The translations under genes and the position numbers were made by a program. Below the pieces are notes generated by a model. The model saw nothing but the letters and a program-made list of their open reading frames with translations. It was not told the DNA's origin and did not search any database. Positions 30,358 to 36,014 of a DNA stretch of 36,014 bases are shown one piece after another. Numbering within the stretch: position 1 is the first letter of the stretch; the number at the start of each line of letters is the position of its first letter. Origin of the DNA: Streptomyces sennicomposti (lineage in GTDB: Bacteria > Actinomycetota > Actinomycetes > Streptomycetales > Streptomycetaceae); contig NZ_JAIOAB010000069.1 in assembly GCF_019890635.1 (NCBI RefSeq), positions 1 through 36,014 of the forward strand. Reading direction: 5' to 3'.

Positions 30358-31653
30358 ATGAGAGGTACCGGTGGCAACAGAGGTACCGGTGGCAACGAGA
30401 TCGCGCGATTACGGCAGTCCGCGGGCCATACGCAGCAGTCGTTCGTCCTGACGTTCCGGCAGGAGGCCTCGCGGCTCGGCGTCGACGCGTCGCTGAGCGT
30501 TCGGCAGTTGCGCCGTTGGGAATGCCAGAGCCCTCCGCCGTTGCCGCATCCCAGTCAGCAGGTCGTCCTGGAGGCGTTGTTCGGGATTCCCCTCTCCGAC
30601 ATGGGCTTCGACGTTCCGGAGCACCGCGTGCCGGTGTCCGCGCCGATCGGCGACACCGAAGGGGTGGGGCGGAGGACTTTCGTCGCCGACGCCGCTGCTC
30701 TCGCCGCGACGGCCGTGGTTCCCGGCGGCTCGGGGCCGCGGATCGGCGCCGGTGATCTCGTCCGGCTGCGCAGGCGGCTCGACAGTCTGTACCGGACGGA
30801 CCACAGCAAGGGCAGCGTGCCGGCCATGGCCGAGGCGTGCCGTATCGAACACGAGGTGACACGAGCCCTCGGCACAGCCTCGTACACCGCTCGCGTCGGC
30901 CGTCAACTCCAGACGATACTCGCCGAGTTGCACGGGCACCGGGCCTGGTACGGCTACGACGGCGGGCGCCTCGCCGAGGGACGCGCGGCCTGCATGGAAG
31001 CTCTGGCAGCCGCCCAGCTCGTGGACGATCCGCTGCTCCAGGTCTCCGTGCTGGAGACGCTCACGCTCCTGGCCGTCAGGTCCGACCGCGCGTGGGAGGC
31101 CGCGAGCGCGGTGGAGAACGCCTACCGACTGGCCCGGCAGGCGGGGGCCGGCCACACCGTGCACCTGATCATCGCGCTGCGCGACGCCAACGTGGCGACC
31201 CATGTGGGGGACCTGACGGCAGCCCGCCGCGCCCTGAGCCGTGCCGTCAGCCGGCAGGGCAGGGTGGACGCAGACGTCGAGGTGCCCGGCTGGGCCCGGT
31301 TCGTCGGTCCTTTCGAGGTGGACTACGCCACGGCGGACATGTACGTGCGCGCGGGGCAGCCCCGGCGGGCCGTGCCCTTTCTGCGCGCCGCGGTGAGCGG
31401 CATCGGTGGTGATCTCCTCCGTAACAGCGCCTCGTACCGGGTGAGACTCGCGGGCGTGCTCCTCGAAGCGGGGGAGGCGGAGGAGGCGTGCGCCGAGATG
31501 ACCACCGCGCTCGACGCATGCGGAGGGATCTCGTCGCCGCGTCTGCTGAGCAAGGTCGAAGGGTTCCGGCACGCCGTGGCCCGGATCGACTCGGCGGCCG
31601 CCCGGGAGTGCGGGGACCGCATCCGCGAGACCGTGCGGGGAGGCATCGTATGA
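30358..31653 (+). CDS. XRE-type helix-turn-helix regulator with TPR-like C-terminal domain
   Basis: A 431-residue protein. Residues about 13-80 form an XRE-like DNA-binding domain (EIARLRQSAGHTQQSFVLTF, then LSVRQLRRWECQSPPPLPHP). A GRRTFVADAAALAATAVVPG segment (about 103-122) links to a helical repeat region of about 150-425 with TPR-like Ala/Leu patterns (AEGRAACMEALAAAQLVDDPLLQVSVLETLTLLAV, GDLTAARRALSRAVSRQG). Many Streptomyces regulators share this layout; the TPR part may bind a peptide or partner protein. Codon 18 is TTA (30409-30411), a bldA signal. The first codons contain a perfect 18-bp duplication. ATG 30358 follows GGGGAGAAG. Its stop overlaps the GNAT start (ATGA), so the two are coupled. 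Confidence 0.85.
   Translation: MRGTGGNRGTGGNEIARLRQSAGHTQQSFVLTFRQEASRLGVDASLSVRQLRRWECQSPPPLPHPSQQVVLEALFGIPLSDMGFDVPEHRVPVSAPIGDTEGVGRRTFVADAAALAATAVVPGGSGPRIGAGDLVRLRRRLDSLYRTDHSKGSVPAMAEACRIEHEVTRALGTASYTARVGRQLQTILAELHGHRAWYGYDGGRLAEGRAACMEALAAAQLVDDPLLQVSVLETLTLLAVRSDRAWEAASAVENAYRLARQAGAGHTVHLIIALRDANVATHVGDLTAARRALSRAVSRQGRVDADVEVPGWARFVGPFEVDYATADMYVRAGQPRRAVPFLRAAVSGIGGDLLRNSASYRVRLAGVLLEAGEAEEACAEMTTALDACGGISSPRLLSKVEGFRHAVARIDSAAARECGDRIRETVRGGIV
30361..30396. repeat. Perfect 18-bp tandem duplication at the start of the XRE gene
   Basis: AGAGGTACCGGTGGCAAC occurs twice in direct succession, encoding RGTGGN-RGTGGN right after the start codon. It contains the palindrome ACCGGT. 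The duplication stays in frame and only lengthens a flexible N-terminus. Confidence 0.95.
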
Positions 31654-32261
31654 CCGCGCCCGAGGGCGTCACCGCCGAGGGACCCGAGGGTGTCACCGTC
31701 GACGGACTGGACGGCCCGGCCGCCGGGAGGGCCGAAGGCGACTTCGCCCTCGTGTACGCCGAGGCGTTCTCCGAACCGCCCTACCGCGAAACCCGGGACG
31801 ACGTCACGGCGGCCTTCCGCCGCTTCCGCTCCCAGACGCGCAGGCGCACGTTCCGGGCCGCCCTCGCCCGCACCGCGGACGGTACCCCCGTCGGCATGGC
31901 GTACGGCTATGTCCTGGGACCGGGGACCGGCTGGTGGGACTCGCTCACCGAGCCCGTGTCCGACGAGATGCGCCGTGAGGACGGTCATCGCACCTTCGGT
32001 CTGATGGAGCTGGCCGTACGGCCGAGGTGGCGCGGGCAGGGCGTCGCGCGCCGCCTGCACGAGACCCTGCTCGGCGCCGTCGAGGCCGAGCGTGTGCTGC
32101 TCGACGTCCATCCGGCGAGCGCGGCGGCACAGGCCGCCTATCGGTCGTGGGGCTACCGCAAGGTCGGCGAGGCGATCCCCTGGGACGGCGCCGCCCTCCA
32201 TGACGTGCTGGTGCTCGACCTGAGCCCTGGGCCGGCGCGGGACAGCAGGTCTCGTACGTGA
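31650..32261 (+). CDS. GNAT-family N-acetyltransferase
   Basis: A 203-residue acetyltransferase. The acetyl-CoA site is FGLMELAVRPRWRGQGVARRLHETLLGAVEAERVLLDVHP (about 112-152), a clear motif A with RxxGxG/A. AYRSWGYRKVGEAIPW (about 163-178) is motif B. The N-terminus has a duplicated EGVTxxG motif (APEGVTAEGPEGVTVDG) and an FALVYAEAFSEPPY segment seen in many GNATs. The ATG at 31650 overlaps the XRE stop by four bases, and GGGGAGG lies 8 nt upstream. Tight coupling suggests that it acts with the XRE-TPR regulator or on the product of the divergent radical SAM/CYTH operon. Substrate unknown. Confidence 0.9.
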   Translation: MTAPEGVTAEGPEGVTVDGLDGPAAGRAEGDFALVYAEAFSEPPYRETRDDVTAAFRRFRSQTRRRTFRAALARTADGTPVGMAYGYVLGPGTGWWDSLTEPVSDEMRREDGHRTFGLMELAVRPRWRGQGVARRLHETLLGAVEAERVLLDVHPASAAAQAAYRSWGYRKVGEAIPWDGAALHDVLVLDLSPGPARDSRSRT

Positions 32262-32290
32262 CCGTGGGCGAGCGACCGCGGCGCAGGACG

Positions 32291-32328
32291 AAAGGGGCGG
32301 CATCCCCGCACAAGGATGCCGCCCCTTT
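32291..32328. terminator. Bidirectional terminator between the GNAT and ppdK genes
   Basis: AAAGGGGCGGCATCC (32291-32305) pairs perfectly over 15 bp with GGATGCCGCCCCTTT (32314-32328). T-runs follow on both strands (TTTTT at 32326-32330 on plus; the A-run before it on minus). It serves convergent transcripts. Confidence 0.9.
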
Positions 32329-32336
32329 TTCGTGGA

Positions 32337-32392
32337 CCGGAGTCCTCGTCGCAATCGGTCATGAGGGTCGGGGACCACGACGAGGACTCCGG
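32337..32392 (-). terminator. 15-bp perfect inverted repeat just after ppdK
   Basis: CCGGAGTCCTCGTCG (32337-32351) is the exact reverse complement of CGACGAGGACTCCGG (32378-32392), with a 26-nt loop. It lies 14 bp past the ppdK stop on the minus strand and has no U-tract. It could end or protect the ppdK mRNA, with the 32291-32328 hairpin as the true terminator. Confidence 0.6.
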
Positions 32393-32406
32393 GGCTTCAT
32401 CGGTGG

Positions 32407-35154
<2,748 letters not shown>

Positions 35155-35355
35155 GGGTCTCGACTCCTCGAGGACGCGGTGGCTGCCCTGACGGCGAGGA
35201 ACATACCCAGATCAAAGGCTTGTGGGTACGTCCACTCGCGCGTCATGCGCCCGTAACCAGCGGTCCGCCAGCGGATCGAAAGTCAAGGGTTGGCAAGTCG
35301 TCAGGGCCGGATGTTTTCACTTCTTGAACGACGAGGGGCCTTCCGGCGGGTCAAA

Positions 35356-35371
35356 CCGCTCATATGAGCGG
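35356..35371. promoter_or_regulatory. 16-bp perfect palindrome CCGCTCATATGAGCGG
   Basis: Perfectly symmetric, about 200 bp upstream of the ppdK start. A near copy lies 101 bp away at 35457. The core CGCTCAT-x-TGAGCG shared by both suggests two binding sites for one dimeric regulator. I cannot name the protein. Confidence 0.7.
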
Positions 35372-35412
35372 CTCTCGCCACGAGTGAGTTCGATCGATGA
35401 ACGATCAAGTCG

Positions 35413-35427
35413 TGGCACTGAGTGCCA
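35413..35427. promoter_or_regulatory. 15-bp palindrome TGGCACTGAGTGCCA
   Basis: Seven-base arms around a single central G, lying between the two CGCTCA-type palindromes. The form is that of a TetR- or LacI-like operator. It is distinct from the CIRCE element (which has a 9-bp spacer). Regulator unknown. Confidence 0.7.
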
Positions 35428-35456
35428 TCTCTTGATGAGGTGCAGTCGCCCAAGAT

Positions 35457-35472
35457 CCGCTCATCTGAGCGC
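35457..35472. promoter_or_regulatory. Second copy of the CGCTCAT-type palindrome
   Basis: CCGCTCATCTGAGCGC matches the palindrome at 35356 at 14 of 16 positions and keeps both arms CGCTCA/TGAGCG. It lies closer to the plus-strand gene at 35705. Confidence 0.65.
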
Positions 35473-35704
35473 GACACCTATCAAGGGTGGCGAGAATCAC
35501 GCTGCCACAGGGCCCCGGATTTCACCATGCGGACGTGTTTTCGGTCCTCCCGTCGGTCCGGGGGCGGGCGCCCACCGCGCTGTTTGCCCGGTGTTTGCCG
35601 AGCCCCGTGAACGGCTCCGGCCGCCGGCCCGTACGGCACTACGGCGGCCCCTCCCTCCCAGGCAACCGCCACTCCTGCGCCGCCGCACACGGAAGGACCC
35701 CTGG

Positions 35705-36014
35705 GTGCCCCGACAGACGCCCCCGAACCAGCTGCCGAAGCCACGGACCGAGGCCCCGAAGCCCCCCGCCCCGGACCCGCCGGCCAGCCCGCCCACACGG
35801 GCCACGTCGGCCATGTCGGCCTCACCGGCCACGCCGGCCGCCTCGGCAGCGTCGGCTGTGGGGGCCGCATCGGCCGCGGGGGCGACCGCACCCGCCCCGG
35901 CCGAAACCGCCGCCCCGGGCCGCCCCGCCACGCCGGACCGGACGGCCGCCCCGGAGCCGACGGCCCGGAGGCCGAGAACGGCGACGCGGGCGACTCGGGC
36001 GGGGCGGACGCCAG
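35705..36014 (+). CDS. Start of an Ala/Pro-rich protein, cut by the window end
   Basis: The reading frame from the GTG at 35705 stays open for 103 codons to the window edge. GGAAGGA at 35691-35697 gives a well-placed ribosome site (7-nt spacing), and third positions are almost all G/C, as expected for a real gene. The visible part starts MPRQTPPNQLPKPRTEAPKP and continues as a disordered Pro/Ala/Ser/Thr region with Arg at the end, with no signal peptide. Such N-termini occur on Streptomyces membrane and regulatory proteins. No domain is visible, so no function is proposed. Confidence 0.6.
   Translation, partial: MPRQTPPNQLPKPRTEAPKPPAPDPPASPPTRATSAMSASPATPAASAASAVGAASAAGATAPAPAETAAPGRPATPDRTAAPEPTARRPRTATRATRAGRTP

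Larger units (their letters stand above)
35155..35704. other. 550-bp gene-free regulatory region upstream of ppdK
   Basis: No gene is supported here. Base composition is clearly more A/T-rich than elsewhere between 35200 and 35520. It holds three palindromes, listed separately, and partial repeats such as GATCGATGAACGATC near 35391. TATGTT, preceded by GG, on the minus strand near 35200 could be a ppdK -10 element, but no good -35 pairs with it. TTGACT on the minus strand near 35285 is another candidate. From 35520 the sequence becomes GC-rich leader to the gene at 35705. Confidence 0.5.

Overview
The window is chromosomal DNA from a high-GC actinomycete, almost certainly a Streptomyces. Coding sequences show near-total G/C at third codon positions, many GTG starts, ATGA/GTGA stop-start overlaps, a HrdA-type sigma factor, STAS/ANTAR regulators, a class F sortase, and almost no TTA codons. 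The gene order (hrdA, dnaG, dgt, nirBD, ppdK) is the one I recall from the Streptomyces coelicolor core chromosome. That is memory, not a search. No IS element, phage gene, integrase, CRISPR array or rRNA was seen.

Layout. 1-2900: a regulatory module in which a STAS anti-anti-sigma gene is translationally coupled to a MEDS/HATPase gene, divergent from a STAS-ANTAR gene and followed by a 55-aa repeat protein. 3065-3477: one tRNA with a CAT anticodon and two identical tRNA-Asn genes 5 bp apart. 3625-9402: a YtxH-like small protein, an FGGY-family kinase with a changed catalytic residue, and a coupled pair of ABC exporter half-transporters that look heterodimeric. 9577-17029 (minus strand): hrdA sigma factor, dnaG primase, a ferredoxin-reductase-like flavoenzyme, dgt dNTPase and a two-domain CbiX-type chelatase. 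17263-21354: a SanA/YdcF membrane protein, a VapBC toxin-antitoxin pair, an FMN reductase under a SoxR-type box, and a secreted protein followed by a class F sortase. 21562-25888: a TauE/SafE permease, then nirBD assimilatory nitrite reductase preceded by a GlnR-box-like array. 26061-28378: a TetR regulator and an SDR sharing one operator motif, then a PepSY lipoprotein. 28469-32261: a compact accessory cluster (radical SAM, CYTH, XRE-TPR regulator, GNAT). 32407-35154: ppdK, with a 550-bp palindrome-rich upstream region and the start of an Ala/Pro-rich gene running off the end.

How genes work together. nirBD reduces nitrite to ammonia and needs siroheme; the CbiX-like chelatase about 6 kb away could supply the metal-insertion step. 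dnaG, dgt and hrdA form a replication/nucleotide/transcription core. The secreted protein with a C-terminal anchor-like tail and the adjacent sortase look like a substrate-enzyme cassette.

The strongest candidate for something undescribed is the cluster at 28469-32261. It pairs a MoaA-like radical SAM enzyme with a CYTH triphosphate enzyme, divergent from a coupled XRE-TPR regulator and GNAT. The only two in-frame TTA codons I found in the window lie near the 5' ends of two of its genes, one on each arm, which predicts bldA-dependent developmental control. Its two edges carry related hairpins.
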